A DNA stretch of 64,000 nucleotides from Conchocele bisecta (taxonomy: Eukaryota; Mollusca; Bivalvia; Lucinida; Thyasiridae). How positions within the stretch are numbered: the first letter of the stretch is position 1; every line of letters begins with the position of its first letter. The translations under genes were made by a program, and so were the position numbers. Under the pieces are notes generated by a model that made no database searches, had not been told where the DNA came from, and saw only the letters and a program-made list of their open reading frames with translations. Positions 20,445 to 32,440 of this stretch are shown here, one piece after another. Where the stretch lies: assembly GCA_029237695.1 (NCBI GenBank), contig CM055265.1, forward strand, positions 114,736,067 to 114,800,066. Reading direction: 5' to 3'.

Positions 20445-20813
20445 CAGTGGCGTATTCAGGGGGTGGCCCCGGGGGCCCTTAATCCCCCTTTCAGGATTCC
20501 AGATTTTGATTCGCAATTGGGATGTTTGCAATTTGTAAAAGAAATAACAAGCACTGTCTAATCTGGGTGATATTATCAGATGAAAGTCTTGTTGCGAACG
20601 GTAACTCTTGCAATCTACTCCCGTACCGTCCGTAGCCTACGGACGGTACGTGAGTAGATTGCAAGAGTTACCATTCGCAACTAATTAAGGTTCAGATATT
20701 ATAGAGAGCCCATTCACAATGTGCCTTATCACATGAGCATTATGTACTGAAATTTCGACTGCCCCCCCCCCCCCCCCCAGCCCCCCTTCGGCGAAATCCT
20801 GGATCCGCCACTG
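20445..20813. mobile_element. hAT-like MITE in intron 4
   Basis: Ends CAGTGGCGTATTCAGGG and CTGGATCCGCCACTG. Inside are the perfect hairpin TTGCGAACGGTAACTCTTGC (20593-20680), a GGCCCCGGGGGCC motif and a poly-C tract near 20763. Copy 2 has the left part at 61465, where the GC motif is expanded about five-fold. Confidence 0.75.
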
Positions 20814-20939
20814 ATAAATATATATAGAAATGTTCAACTATGAATACTATATATCCTAAAATATATAAACAAATATATATGTATATAGAAGATCTTAACA
20901 TGAGTGATGATTTAATATGATATTTACTGATGTTTACTG

Positions 20940-21470
20940 ATTATACCCCCTCCCCCGGCATGTCGAGGGGTATATAGTTTTCGTAATTCCTTCCGTCCGT
21001 TTGTCCGTCCGTCCGTCCGTGCACATGTGCGTCCGTGCGTCCGTAAGACAAATGCGTTTACGTTTTTAAGGTTTTCTGAATAACTCCTGAACTCCTTCAC
21101 CAATTTCAATAAAATATGCCCATGATGTCTGTCTAGGGATGCTACGTTTTTTCGCACATGACCCACGTCCGAATACCCAAGGTCAAGGTCAATGGGGACT
21201 TATGTTCACCTTGTTTGTAGGGTAATTGCGTTTAAGTTTTTATTGTGTTCTCAATTACTCCTTCGCTCCCACAAGTTAAATAGCATTTGCCCACAATATC
21301 TGTCTATGGATGGTGCTTTGTTTCGCATTCGGCACACACCGAACATCCAAGGTCAAGGTCACTGGGGACTTATGTTCACCTTGTTTGCAAGGCAAATGTC
21401 TAAATCGTAATAATGATGCCCATTTACTATCAAGGCTGCACGTGGGGGCATCCGTGTTCTATGAACAAAT
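20940..21470 (+). mobile_element. HT element with (TCCG)n and two core units
   Basis: Terminal hairpin ATACCCCCTCCCCC...GAGGGGTATA, a TCCG-rich microsatellite at 20990-21040, then two units joined by CAAGGTCAAGGTCAATGGGG and CAAGGTCAAGGTCACTGGGG. The tail GGGGCATCCGTGTTCTATGA is also found at 61900 in copy 2, where most of the element is deleted. The predicted reading frames are repeat products. Confidence 0.65.
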
Positions 21471-21522
21471 TTTCTAGTTTCAACAAAAATTATCGTATCC
21501 TTAGACTGAAATCAAGGTGTAT

Positions 21523-21900
21523 GATCACGTAGTACTAACAACCACTACACAAGTACTGAAACTACCAGAATCCATCTGATTCAAAGTACATATTCTTGTA
21601 TAGTGTCCTTATTACGTAACGGATTTTGATCAAATATGGCGCATCAAACGCGTCTTGTTAAGCTGCATTTGGTGGTCTCTGTATTTTCGCCCAAACTTCT
21701 GTCGTTTTTGCGAAGAATTGATTCTTCGCTAAAACGACATAAGTCTGTGCCGAACTCCCTGGACCACCAAATGCAGCTCATGAAGACGCGTTTGCTGCGC
21801 CATATTTTAAAATCCGTTGCATATTAAGGAAAATATCAAATAATACTTACTTTGGGGTGTGCGACGTTGTTGTTGTTGTAACTACGTGATCATGCACCTT
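21523..21900. repeat. R5 element in intron 4
   Basis: Complete element with (ACAACNACN) and (GTT)n ends beside CACGTAGT and CTACGTGAT. Here one base change removes each perfect CACGTG. It is absent from the matching place in copy 2 (61960). Confidence 0.75.
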
Positions 21901-22309
21901 GGAAATGGGTTATTTGTGGTCGCTGGCATCATCATAAACTATGTACAGTAAGCCGCCCGGTGCAGTATGAGGATTTCTAGTTAGTGGGGTGGGCGTGTCC
22001 CCACAACAACCACCCCACCCCCGATGTTTTTCTACATCTCATTTCTTGCGTTCTGGTGTATTTTGGATGAGAACTAATATGCAAACATAAAATGTTGCCA
22101 TTAAGCGGAAATAGTTATTTAATAAAAAAAATCGGCAAAGTTTAGGGGAGCGGCGCGCCTGGTCCGCCCCAACCCCCTCACACAAACTCCCTCCACCCCG
22201 TTGAGCTCGGATCAGACCTGGGATCTGGGATTATGATATTTACAAATGTAGTTAGGTCCCATTTGTCACCCGGCAGCCAAAGTGATGTTACCCCAATAGA
22301 CAAACCACG
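21901..22309. other. intron 4 segment shared with copy 2
   Basis: Matches 61970-62400, including GTGGTCGCTGGCATCATC and CCCCACAACAACCACCCCAC. No exon is recognised. It shows that the duplication extends past exon 4. Confidence 0.5.
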
Positions 22310-22530
22310 TGATTTTGTACTGTACCTACGAAGATGGGCGATTTTTCATGAAAAATATTCACATAAACTGTGATATTTTCTGTAAATGACGTCGAAAGTT
22401 GACGAAATGTTCAGTGAACATTTCGTCAACATTCGACGACATTGACGGAAAATATTGTAAATTTTGCAAAACGTTTTTAAGATTTTTGGGTACAAAATCA
22501 CGTGACTTTTCTCATGCGTCAGCCTGATAG
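22310..22530. repeat. palindromic element around CGTCGAAAGTTGACG
   Basis: A hairpin AGTTGACGAAATGTTC / GAACATTTCGTCAAC at 22395-22430 lies inside longer arms with GGAAAATATTGTAAATTTTG. The copy 2 equivalent is 62410-62620 and a relative is at 26892-27243. Confidence 0.6.
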
Positions 22531-22539
22531 CCCAGCTAA

Positions 22540-23135
22540 TATTTACGGAGTAGGGGACATGGATTGTTTTTATTAATTCGTTCCCACGAAATAACAATTC
22601 GTTCCCTCAATTTAACAATTCCTTCCCACGAAATAACAATTCGTTCCCTCAAATTAACTATTCGTTCCCACGAAATACTCAATAACAATTCGTTCGCTCA
22701 ATATAACAATTCGTTCCCTGGAATTAGCAATTAACAATTCGTTCCCACGATATAACAATTCTGTTCCCACGAAATACAATTGTTATATCGTGGGAACGAA
22801 TTGTATTTCGTGGGAACGAATTGTTAATTCGTGGGAACGAATTGTTATTTCGTGGGAACGGATTGTTTAATTGAGGAAATGAATTGTTAATTCGTGGGAA
22901 CGACTTGTTAATTCGTGGGAACGAATTGTTATTTCGTTGGAACGGATTGTTTAATTGAGGGAACGAATTGTTAATTCGTGGGAACGAATTGTTAATTCGT
23001 GGGAAAACCAATTGTTATTTCGTGGGAACGAATTGTTAAATTCCGGAAACGAATTTTTATTTCGTGGAAACGAATTGTTATATGTGGGAACGAATTAATA
23101 AAAAAGAATTCTACGTCCCCTGCCGGGCTCCGTAG
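22540..23135. mobile_element. foldback element made of inverted ATTCGTTCCC arrays
   Basis: The outer ends TTTACGGAG...GGGGACATGGA and CTACGTCCCCTGCCGGGCTC are inverted. Between them are short tandem units of the type AACAATTCGTTCCCACGAAT. The units run in one orientation to about 22785 and in the opposite orientation to about 23100, making a very long imperfect palindrome. Relatives are at 35000-35290 and 62655-62775. Confidence 0.7.
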
Positions 23136-23307
23136 ATATTACCCAAATAAAACATGAAATCAACGACTAGGAAATCGTGACGATAAAAACACGCTCCACT
23201 AAACATCAAGAAAGGCACATAGAAATCGATATAACCGAGCAATTCATGGGGTAAATGGCCACAAGATGATGAGATAATATATATTATTGTACAAGATGCA
23301 ATTTTTA

Positions 23308-25320
23308 GCTCGACTATTCGAAGAATAAGTAGAGCTTATGTTGTCACCCCGGCGTCGGCGTCGGCGTCGGCGTTACCGTCACGCCTTGGTTAAGGTTTTT
23401 AGTCAAGTTTGTATATGGAATACTACTGGCCCTACACCCACCATACTTGGACAACTTCATCTCCTAGTGATGTACATCAATAACCCCTGATCTATATTTG
23501 ACCTTGACCTACATTTCCTCTTGAATTACTTGGTTAATTCCCCTTGGTTAAGGTTTTTAGTCAACCTTGGTTAAGGTTTTTAGTCAAGCTTGTATATGCA
23601 ATACTACTGGCCCTACACCCACCAAACTTGGACAACTTCATCTCCTAGTGATGCACATCAATAAGCCCTCATCTATATTTCACCTTGACCTACATTTCCA
23701 CTTGAATTACTAACATAATTCTCCTTGGTTAAGCTTTTTAGTCAACCTTGGTTAAGGTTTTGTTTCAAGCTTGTACATTGAATACTATTGTGCATCCAGA
23801 CACCATACTTCGACAACCTTTTCTCATAGGTATGTACATCAATAACCCCTGATCTATATTTGACCTTGACCTACATTTCCTCTTCAATTACTTACTTAAT
23901 TCCTTTTGGTTAAGGCTTTTAGTCAACCTTCTATATGGAATACTACTGGCCCTACACCCACCATACTTGGACAACTTCATTTCCTAGTGATGTACATCAA
24001 CAACCCCTGATCTATATTTGACCTTGACCTACATTTCCTCTTGAATTACTTAATTAATTCCCCTTGGTTAACGTTTTTAGTCAAGCTTGTAGATGTAATA
24101 CTTCTGGCCATACACCAATCATACTTGGACAACTTCATCTCCTAGTGATGTACATCAACAACCCCTGACCTATATTTGACCTTGACCTACATTTAACCTT
24201 GAATTACTTACTTAATTCCCCTTGGTTAAGGTTTTTACTCGACCTTGGTTAAGCTTTTTACTCAAGCATGTACATGGAATACTATTGTGCATACAGACAC
24301 CATACTTGGACAACCATTTCTCATAGTGATGTACATCAATAACCCCTGATCTATATTTGACCTTGACCTACATTTCCTCTTGAATTACTTACTTAATTCT
24401 CTTTGGTTAAGGTTTTTAGTCAAGCTTGTAGATGGAATACTCATGCCCATACACACCATACTTGGACAACTTTTTCATCTCCTATTGATGTACATCAATA
24501 ACCCCATGACCTATTTTGACCTTCACCTACATTTAACCTTGAAATTACTTACTTAATCCCCTTGTTAGGTACTCAACCTTGATTAGTGATCAAGGCTTGT
24601 AGGGATGCATCTATAGTGCATACAAACATTACTTGGATCTCCTCATGATGTACATCAATAACCCCTGATCTATATTTGACCTTGACCTACATTTCCTCTT
24701 GAATTACTTACTTAATTATCTTTGGTTAAGGTTTTTAGTCAAGCTTGTAGATGGAATACTCATGGCCCTACACCAACCATACTTGGACAACTTCATCTCC
24801 TAGTGATGTACATCAACAACCCCTGACCTATATTTGACCTTGACCTATATTTAACCTTAAATTACTTACTTAATTCCCCTTGGTTAAGGTTTTTACTCAA
24901 CCTTGATTAAGGTTTTTAGTCAAGCTTGTAGATGCAATACTATTGTGTATACAAACACCATACTTGGATAACTTTTTCTCATAGGGATGTACATCAGTAA
25001 CCCCTGACCTTTATTTTACCTTCACCTACATTTAACCTTGAATTACTTGCTTAATGTTTATAGTCAAGGTTGTATATGGAATACTTCTGGGCCTACATCA
25101 ACCATACTTGGACAACTTCATCTCCTAGTGATGTACATCAATAATCCCTGACCTATATTTGACATTGACCTACATTTAACCTTGAATTGCTTACTTAATT
25201 TTCCTTGGTTAATGTTTTTAGTTTGTATGCAGGCCGCAGCCACCTTCTTTGTCAAGCTATGTATACATCGACAACCCTCGTAGTCGAGCTATGCTGTTCT
25301 CCTACAGCTCTTGTTATATA
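23308..25320 (+). mobile_element. HT element with GGCGTC head and about 11 core units
   Basis: Head hairpin AGCTCGACTATTCG...AGTAGAGCT, then (GGCGTC)n and CACGCCTTGGTTAAGG. About 11 units of 150-195 bp carry CTTGGTTAAGGTTTTTAGTC, TACTTGGACAACTTCATCTC and TTGACCTTGACCTACATTT, the inverse of AGGTCAAGGTCA. It ends AGCTCTTGTTATATA. Units near 24540-24650 have many small deletions. Confidence 0.75.
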
Positions 25321-25668
25321 ATATTGTATATGATGCGGTATTTAACATCCGTATATACATGTAAGCTCTGAAAATTATTAATTTATATTAAACCACAGTT
25401 ACATTTACAAAGCAAATATTTAAAAATGAATCTGTTGTTGAACGTTCGTTAAATTACAATTAATCAATTTATACAACACATTCTAACAAATGCTTTCTAC
25501 TAAATCTACCCAGAGTTGTGTTTTATTACTTGAAATGGATGGGTCCTGATACTTTCCGTTTCATAAAACCTATCTCAAACATTGATCTTATTACATGTAC
25601 GTAAATCTAATATATCGATGGATTTTTTTATGGGAAAGGGGAGGTGGAGAACATGGAATATGAATTGA
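25321..25668. other. AT-rich stretch without recognised features
   Basis: No exon or repeat family is recognised. Confidence 0.5.
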
Positions 25669-25977
25669 CAGGGGCGGATCTAGAGGGGAGTTCCGGGGTT
25701 ACAACCCCCCTCCCCCCGTTCAACCACGGAGTTTAAATATATCACAGTTTACCACCAGTTGGAGTCTGAATTTAAATGCCGTAAAACATAGGAAAGTGCA
25801 TTTCGAAAAGCTCGAAAATAGGACAACCCCCTAGTTGCGAATGGTAACTCTTGCAATTACTCCCACGCCGTCCGCATCTACATGTAGCTACGGACGGTAC
25901 GGGAATAGATTGCAATAATTACCTTCGCAACTAGACACCCCCACCACCCGTTCCACAAATGCTGGATCCGCCCCCTG
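25669..25977. mobile_element. hAT-like MITE
   Basis: Ends CAGGGGCGGATCTAGAGG and GCTGGATCCGCCCCCTG, with a poly-C patch and the internal hairpin TGCGAATGGTAACTCTTGC. It shares the middle section AGTTTACCACCA...GGAGTCTGAA with the copy at 13828. Confidence 0.75.
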
Positions 25978-26248
25978 ATTGAAAAAAACGAAAAAAAAAA
26001 GGCATGTGGCTCCGAATCTTGGCTTGGCAATGATATAACTAAGAAAATAAAGTTAAATCGTGAAAATCGGGTCTCTATTTCTGAAATTAGAAAAATGTAA
26101 AGTTTACCCATGTTAATAATATCAGTTTCCATGAACATGTTTACGCATAGGAAAGTTGTTTTCGTGATAAAATCTATATTTGACAAAAATAATAATGTTT
26201 GATAAAAATAATAGTATTTAAAAAATATAATACTATTTGCATAACATT

Positions 26249-26756
26249 AAAGGCACATGCCCACTCATTAGGCACAAACGGTTATTTATAGGAATTAAAT
26301 AAGTGTATAATTGTGTCACTATTCCACCAGTTCTAAACATTACGAGTGCCCGCTATACAGATATAATCATTTAGTAATATTTATTTTACTGACAGTGACT
26401 CGCGGTGGTATCATGCTATTTTCATATGCAAATGAGGCATGATATTTTTTAATTATTTATATTAATTAAATACGCCACTTGAAAAAATAATATTTTGACA
26501 GATTATAAAATATGATCATTGTGCATCAACAAATAAATACAGAAAATAAATAGTAATGTCCGTTAACATTTTAAGGAAACACGGTTTTCGACCCTGATAT
26601 CAGTGTGGAAATGTCCATCTGATATAAAATGTATAATAATGCCAATCAATACGTGGGGTAATGGTGAATGAATGTTTATTTTGCCAGAAAATGTCCCAGA
26701 TGATGTCTCTGATATAAAGAACATTTTGTGCGTACTGAATGGGAGTGTACCTTTAA
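26249..26756. mobile_element. R7 TTAA-flanked element (piggyBac-like ends), intact
   Basis: Left end TTAAAGGCACATGCCCACTC and right end GAATGGGAGTGTACCTTTAA are inverted, with TTAA at the borders, as in piggyBac-type insertion. The interior is AT-rich and non-coding (TTTTCATATGCAAATGAGGC). A second, interrupted copy is at 30371-31665 and a fragment at 55575-55850. Confidence 0.65.
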
Positions 26757-26891
26757 AATATGGCAAGTTTACACGAAGCATACGGTAAACCATGCTACAC
26801 GTAAGACCAGGAAAACATATCTGCCAAAATGTAACCCGAGATCTTAAACATAACAAGATATAACAAAGGTATCCAGACACAGTTATCATGA

Positions 26892-27243
26892 TTGAGACAC
26901 GCCATGTGATTTAGTCTTCGGACATCTGCTTAATTTCGTGAATTACTTTTACAAAATTTACAATATTTTCCGTAAATGGCGTCACAAGTTGACAACATGT
27001 TCAGAGTACATGCGGAACCGCATGTACTCTGAAAAAATTGTCAATGTTTGACTTAGCATGTATTTATGAAAAATATTTTAAATTTTGTAAACGTATTTAA
27101 TGAAATTACGCACATTCCGCATGTACTCTGACAATTTCCTCCACTTTTGACGCCGTTTACGGAAAATATCGAAAACTTTGTATTAGTATTTCATGAAATT
27201 ACACAGAGGTCCGAAGGTACAAACTCACATGGCGTGTCTCATA
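26892..27243. repeat. palindromic element with GAGACACGCCATGTGA ends
   Basis: Inverted ends GAGACACGCCATGTG and CACATGGCGTGTCTC, with several internal inverted copies of GGAAAATATNNAAAATTTTG and a CGCATGTACTCTGA hairpin near 27000. It is related to the element at 22310. Confidence 0.65.
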
Positions 27244-27540
27244 TGGTTCAGTACAAACGAAGGAAACGGTACACTGTTAACCCTTACATATTGTAGTCTG
27301 CTATTGATTTTTTTATGATCAACCACATGTTTAGACAACACGTTTGAATCATTTCCAAAGAGGTGTGGATCAGTTTAGGAAGCGTAATCTCTGCAAATAA
27401 GGAGTAAAACCATGATATGTTGCATTTACTGGGGTGCACAATACATTTGGTCTGTTTAAAGTGCGTGGAGTACAAAAGACTCTTCGCAAACCTTAAGCAG
27501 ACCAAATGTATTGTTTACCCCAGTAAACGCAACAGCCCAT

Positions 27541-28350
27541 GGTTTTTGTCGAGCCCGCTTTCGGAAAGTCGGACATAGTGATTACAATGACGTCGGGGTG
27601 TACGTGCGGTCGTGCGTCCGTGCGTCCATCCGTCCGTCCGTCCGTCCGAAATATGCGTTAAAGTTTATAAATACCTTATATCTCTGCAGTCCTAAGTCAC
27701 ATTGACTTGAAACCTCATATACTTATTAGTCATCATCCATATATTCATGCTGGATCCCACTAATGCGGCCCCTGTGCCCAAGATCTAGGACAAATGACTT
27801 AGAAGTTTGCGTTAATTTTTTGTAAAAAGTTGCGTTAAAGTTTTCAGATGCCTACTATCTCTGTAACCGTAAGTCGGATGTGCTTGATACTTTGTATGCT
27901 TATTGGTCATCATCCATATATTCATTCTTTGTCCCACTCATGCGGCCCCTGTGTCACAAGGTCAAGGCCAAATTACCGTAGAAGCTTGCGTTATTATAAA
28001 ATCTGCGTTAAAGTTTTTACATACCTTATATCTTTTCATCATCCATATTTTCATTCCATAGCCTGCCCATGTGGTCCACATGCCCAAGGTCAAGGTCAAA
28101 TGATGCTGAAATTTGTATTAAAGTTTTTACATACCTCATATCTCCACAACACTTACTCTGATTTACTTCCAACATCCAATACTTCTTATTCATCATCCAT
28201 ATTTTCATTCTATAGCCTGTCCATGTGGTCCACATGCCCAAGGTCAATGTCAGCTGACTTTACAATTTGCATTAAAGCTTTTACATACCTTACCGTATAT
28301 CTCCACAACCCTTAATTCAAAATTCAAATAAATACACAACACTCTGAGAC
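27541..28350 (+). mobile_element. HT element with (TCCG)n head and about five core units
   Basis: Head CGAGCCCGCTTTCGG, GTGCGTCCGTGCGTCC and (TCCG)n at 27605-27650, then units of about 140-170 bp with CATCATCCATATTTTCATTC and CCCAAGGTCAAGGTCAAATG. The right border is not well defined. Confidence 0.6.
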
Positions 28351-28879
28351 CATCGAATGCCGCGGCCATCTGGTATTAGTTATATTTACACTGCATTTTC
28401 TGATAGTTTCAAAAATGTAAAAACCAAATATGGCGGTAAAATTAAGAATTATCTGGTTTTACGTCATTTTGTCGCAATTGATAGAACAGCGTATTGCCGG
28501 ACTTTAACGAATCAGAAACGTCGGGCGACGTCACGTGGGGCTAATTTAATTTACGCAATACGTTGAATGGGCGTTTCCATTATGAATTGAAGGACAGTGA
28601 AAATATATTGGCATATATTCTAGAAAAAAAAAGTCAATGCAACACATGGCGCTGACGTATCTACATCGATACCAGCTGGGGTTGACGTCGTTTTGACGTT
28701 ATCAAAAGTATCACCAACGTACACGACGTCAATGCGTTTGGGGTCGCTTGACTGTGTTTTGCTAGTAGAGCAAATTGAATAATATATTGTCTGCCCATTC
28801 ATACACTGATGCGGACTTTACTTATATAAAATAAACCTGCTAGCTCCAAGAAAGGTTGTTCGTACGACCGCATCGAACC
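28351..28879. other. unassigned stretch
   Basis: No recognised repeat or exon. Two GACGTCA/TGACGT-type motifs occur near 28685-28730. Confidence 0.4.
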
Positions 28880-30041
28880 ACAGGTGGAAGACTCGGACCT
28901 ATGACACCAAAACAATGCCTATTAAAAAAATCCCATTATCCCACCCACTTGGTCTCGTACATTACCATCTTCTATTTATAGAAAGGTGGGTATGAATATG
29001 GCTATTATAGAAAGAGCCCTCTCTTTTCCGATTCGCACAAACGCAATAAACATCGATTAAATGTATGAAATATGTCTCTGGCAATCGATAAAGGTATTAG
29101 GTGTGTGAATATACTCACTTCAAATCGCTGTTTCAAGTATTTATTGAGTTATTCGCGTTTTGATTACCCCATCCAAAGCGAAAGTTGCGTGTACGAAATA
29201 ATCTCACACAGAATCGGAGGCCGTCCGTCGTGGATTATCGGTCATATTTGGCCGATAGCTGATCGCCAGCTCATACTAATGACGTGCACAATGACCATAT
29301 ACATTAGAAACTCCAACCATACAAAGTTCGTCCAATTGTGATCGTTCATCGATCTAAAAAACACTTTTTTTGTCTAATTTCGTTCAGTATCTGGAACCGG
29401 GTCAATGCACCATCTTCCATAATACAACCGGAAGCGTCTATGTAAAGAACATCTCTGATTGGCTAAATCTAAACTGTAATGACGTCATTCAACCTATTTC
29501 GGGATCCGGAAGACATAATCTGATAGTACGCGAATCATGAATGAAAGTAGAAAAAAAGTGTTTTTTAGATCGGTGAACTATCACAATTGGACGAACTTTG
29601 TATGGTTGGAGTTGCTAATGTATATGATCATGGTGCACGACTTTAGTTTGAGCTGGCGATCAGTTATTGGTCAAATATGACCGATAATCCACGCCGGACG
29701 GCCTCCGATTCTGTGTGAGATTCTTTCGTACACGCAAATTTCGCGTTGGATGGGGTATACAAAATGCGAATAACTGAATAAATGCTGGAAACAGCGATTT
29801 GAAGTGAATATATTCACACACCTAATACCTTTATCGATTGCCAGCGACAGAACTCACATCATTTAATCGATGTGTATTGTGTTGTGCGAGTCGGAAACGA
29901 GAGGGCTCTTTCTATAATGGCCACAATGTTATCCACCTTTCTTTATAGAAGATGGTAATGTACGAGACCAAGTGGGTGGGGTAATGGGATTTTTTTTAAT
30001 AGGCATTTTTTTGGTGTCATAGGTCCGAGTCTTCCAGCTGT
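28880..30041. mobile_element. Mutator-like element with inverted arms of about 490 bp
   Basis: Starts ACAGGTGGAAGACTCGGACC and ends with its inverse. The arms are about 28880-29370 and 29550-30041, separated by a spacer of roughly 180 bp. The flanks repeat GCATCGAACC at 28870-28879 and 30042-30051, a 10-bp target duplication. Long inverted repeats plus a 9-11-bp duplication fit Mutator-like elements. The arms are nearly identical, so the insertion is young or the arms are homogenised. No transposase is visible in the spacer. Confidence 0.8.
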
Positions 30042-30090
30042 GCATCGAACCTCCCTTGACTACGCCCTTGCGATATGCATGTATGCCTCT

Positions 30091-30316
30091 GGGGCCCGTT
30101 TCACTAAACTTTGTACGATAAAATGTTCCTAAGCGCAAATTTAGGAACGTCTGGAAATTTCAATTGATGGATTTACATTTATTGAGCATAGGCTGCATTT
30201 GCAGCCTATGCTCAATAAATGTAAATCCAATAATTGTTTACAAGAAAAGATTGTTAATGTGATATTTTTGCACTTACGAACATTTTAGTTGTACGAAGTT
30301 TAGTGAAACGGCACCC
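30091..30316. repeat. R3 palindromic MITE
   Basis: Complete, with the GAGCATAGGCTGCATTTGC central hairpin. It lies 40 bases after the Mutator-like element. Confidence 0.8.
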
Positions 30317-30326
30317 AGGACCGGGT

Positions 30327-31694
30327 TGTTCAAAACCATTGTTAACAGTTAAGGATTTAACATTATGTTAAAGGTACATGACCACTCAGTAGACACAAAA
30401 TGTTCTTTATAGGAATTAAATAATTGTATAATTGTGGAACTATTCCACACGTTCTAAAAAGTATTAGTGCCCGTTATACAGATATAATCATTTATTAATA
30501 TTTATTTCACTGATAGTGACGCGCGGTGGTATCAGGCTATTTTCATATGCAAATGAGGCATGATATTTTTCAATTATTTATACTAATTAAATGTGTCACC
30601 TAAAAAAATAGAATTTTCGACAGATTATAAAGTATGATCATTGCACCTCAAAAAATAAATACAGATAATAAATTGTAATGTCCGTTAACATTTTAAGCAA
30701 ACACGGTTATCGCCCCTGATATCAGTGTGGACATTTAGTTCTGAAAATGTATAATAATGCCAATCAATACGTGGGGTAATGGTGAATTGATATTTATTAT
30801 ACACCCCCCGCAACGAGTTGTGGGGGTATACTGGACGTCGTCGTCCGTCCGTCCGTCCGTCCGTTCTAAACTTAACATCAGAGAAATATTGTTATAACTT
30901 CTATTTCCTTCATCTAAAATGCTTAACAGTTCACACATGCATTCCTGTAAGGCTCTACTGCCATGCTGTGCCAAATCCACGACCGTCCAACCCCCGCTGA
31001 TCCCAATGTCAAGATCAAATACTTAGTCTCTTTACAAAACTTAACATCAGAGAAATAACTTATAACTTCTATTTCCTTCATAGAAAATTCTTAATATTTC
31101 ACTCGTGCATTCCTCTAAGGTTGTACTATCATGCTGTGACAAATCTACGACCGTCCAACCCTCGCTGATTCCAAGGTCAAGGTCACATACTTAGTCTCTT
31201 TACAAAACTTAACATCAGAGAAATATGTTAATAACTTCTATTTCTGTCATCAAAAATTCTTAATATATTATGCATGCATTCCTCTAATGCTCTACTATTA
31301 TTCTGTAACACATCTCCGCTGATCTCGAGGTCAAGGTCACATACTTAAACTTAACATCAAAGAAATCGGTTATAACTTCTATTTCCTTGCTCGGATCTGC
31401 TTCACATTTCAGACACGCATTGCTCCAATGGACCTCTATCACCCTGTGACAAATTCACGTTCGTGCCGCCCCCGCTAAGCACAGAGTCAAGGTTACAAGC
31501 CCACACACTTTGTTTTTACATATTTAGGGGTACCTGGGCCCACGCAGGGGGTATTCCGTAAGCCTCGCTTACTGACCAATCTAGTTTTGCCAGAAAATGT
31601 CTCAGCTGATGTCTCTGATGTAAATAACATGTTGTGCTTACTGAGTCGGTATGTATCTTTAAGCTAATAGAGGTTTTGAGCAACTGGGCCCTTG
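30327..31694. mobile_element. three-level nest: HT inside R7 inside R8
   Basis: R8 halves lie at 30327-30374 (TTGTTCAAAACCATTGTTAA) and 31662-31694 (AGAGGTTTTGAGCAACTGGG). Between them is an R7 element starting TTAAAGGTACATGACCACTC and ending TATCTTTAA, with TTAA at both joints. R7 is itself split between 30796 and 31563 by an HT element. The intact forms at 50768 and 26249 show what each looked like before interruption. Confidence 0.75.
30797..31562 (+). mobile_element. HT element with four core units, nested
   Basis: Head hairpin ATACACCCCCCGCAAC...TTGTGGGGGTAT, (TCCG)n at 30842-30865, then four units of about 165 bp with AACTTAACATCAGAGAAATA and CAAGGTCAAGGTCACATACT. The tail contains the small hairpin GTAAGCCTCGCTTAC. 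It sits between T residues of the R7 sequence TTTATTTTGCCAG without a duplication, in keeping with Helentron-type insertion. Confidence 0.7.
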
Positions 31695-32440
31695 TATATT
31701 CCAAAATGCCACAGCTTGAGTGAATATAGTAATCATTTTATAATAACAAGTTTTCGGTTACTGAATGGCGATCAGTGCAGACCCTGGTCAGACTGCGCCT
31801 GCGCTACTCTGACTAAACAAAATACACGGTATAATGTTTTTTGCGGATAGTGTAGACGCCGATTTGCCTGCGCACCCGCATGTATTGACCCAGGCATGTA
31901 GCTGTCTGCACACCTGTCATATACAAGGGGGTCATCAGGGGAGGTAAAGTGGACGAACCTCCTTTGTGGAGCCAGCACCATTTGTAACGAAATACAGCCA
32001 AGCGATGCCAAACGTATTTCAATATGCCAATTATTGTTAGAAATACGCTTCTTAAATTGACCCAAAACTAGTTGCACATGAGCTAGTTGTTGTCCAAACA
32101 TACCCGAATACAGCGTTTGGTTTCTGGAAATAAAATACTTACCGGGACTGTGAAGGAACTGAAATATGCAAGGGATCCAAGGGCAACCCATGGACCCCTT
32201 GCATATTTCAGTTGATTCACAGTTGAAAGTCGAGGCCCTTGTCAAACTTGCTGGTGCCGCACAACAGTCGAATAGCACGTACTAGTGGCAGGTATTGTAA
32301 AATTGTTAAAGTTGTGGTAGTCTGAAAAAAAAACAGCAGAATAATAGAGAAATGAAAACAACAAGTAAACCAAACACTACTACAGGCATAAAATATTTTT
32401 ATTTGTCTGATATTCTACGGGGGGAGGCGGGGGAGGCGGG
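31695..32440. other. unassigned stretch with one hairpin
   Basis: A palindrome on GCAAGGGATCC / ...CCCCTTGCATATTTCAGTTG arms lies at 32155-32220. The 168-codon minus-strand frame at 31772-32278 crosses it and shows no coding bias or known motif. The left part resembles degraded R6 (CCTGGTCAGACTGCGC). Confidence 0.4.

Noticed and set aside
20924..21166. Frame containing an Arg-Thr-Asp-Gly repeat
   Set aside because: It reads through the (TCCG)n microsatellite of an HT element. The same peptide-like pattern appears wherever this microsatellite does.
22724..23011. 95-codon minus-strand frame rich in Asn, Pro, Phe and Arg
   Set aside because: It is a translation of the ATTCGTTCCC tandem units; the same pattern appears at 34947-35294. 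No coding bias outside the repeat.
31772..32278. 168-codon minus-strand frame
   Set aside because: Long, but without recognised motif. It crosses a palindrome and degraded R6 sequence, with no acceptable splice or start context.
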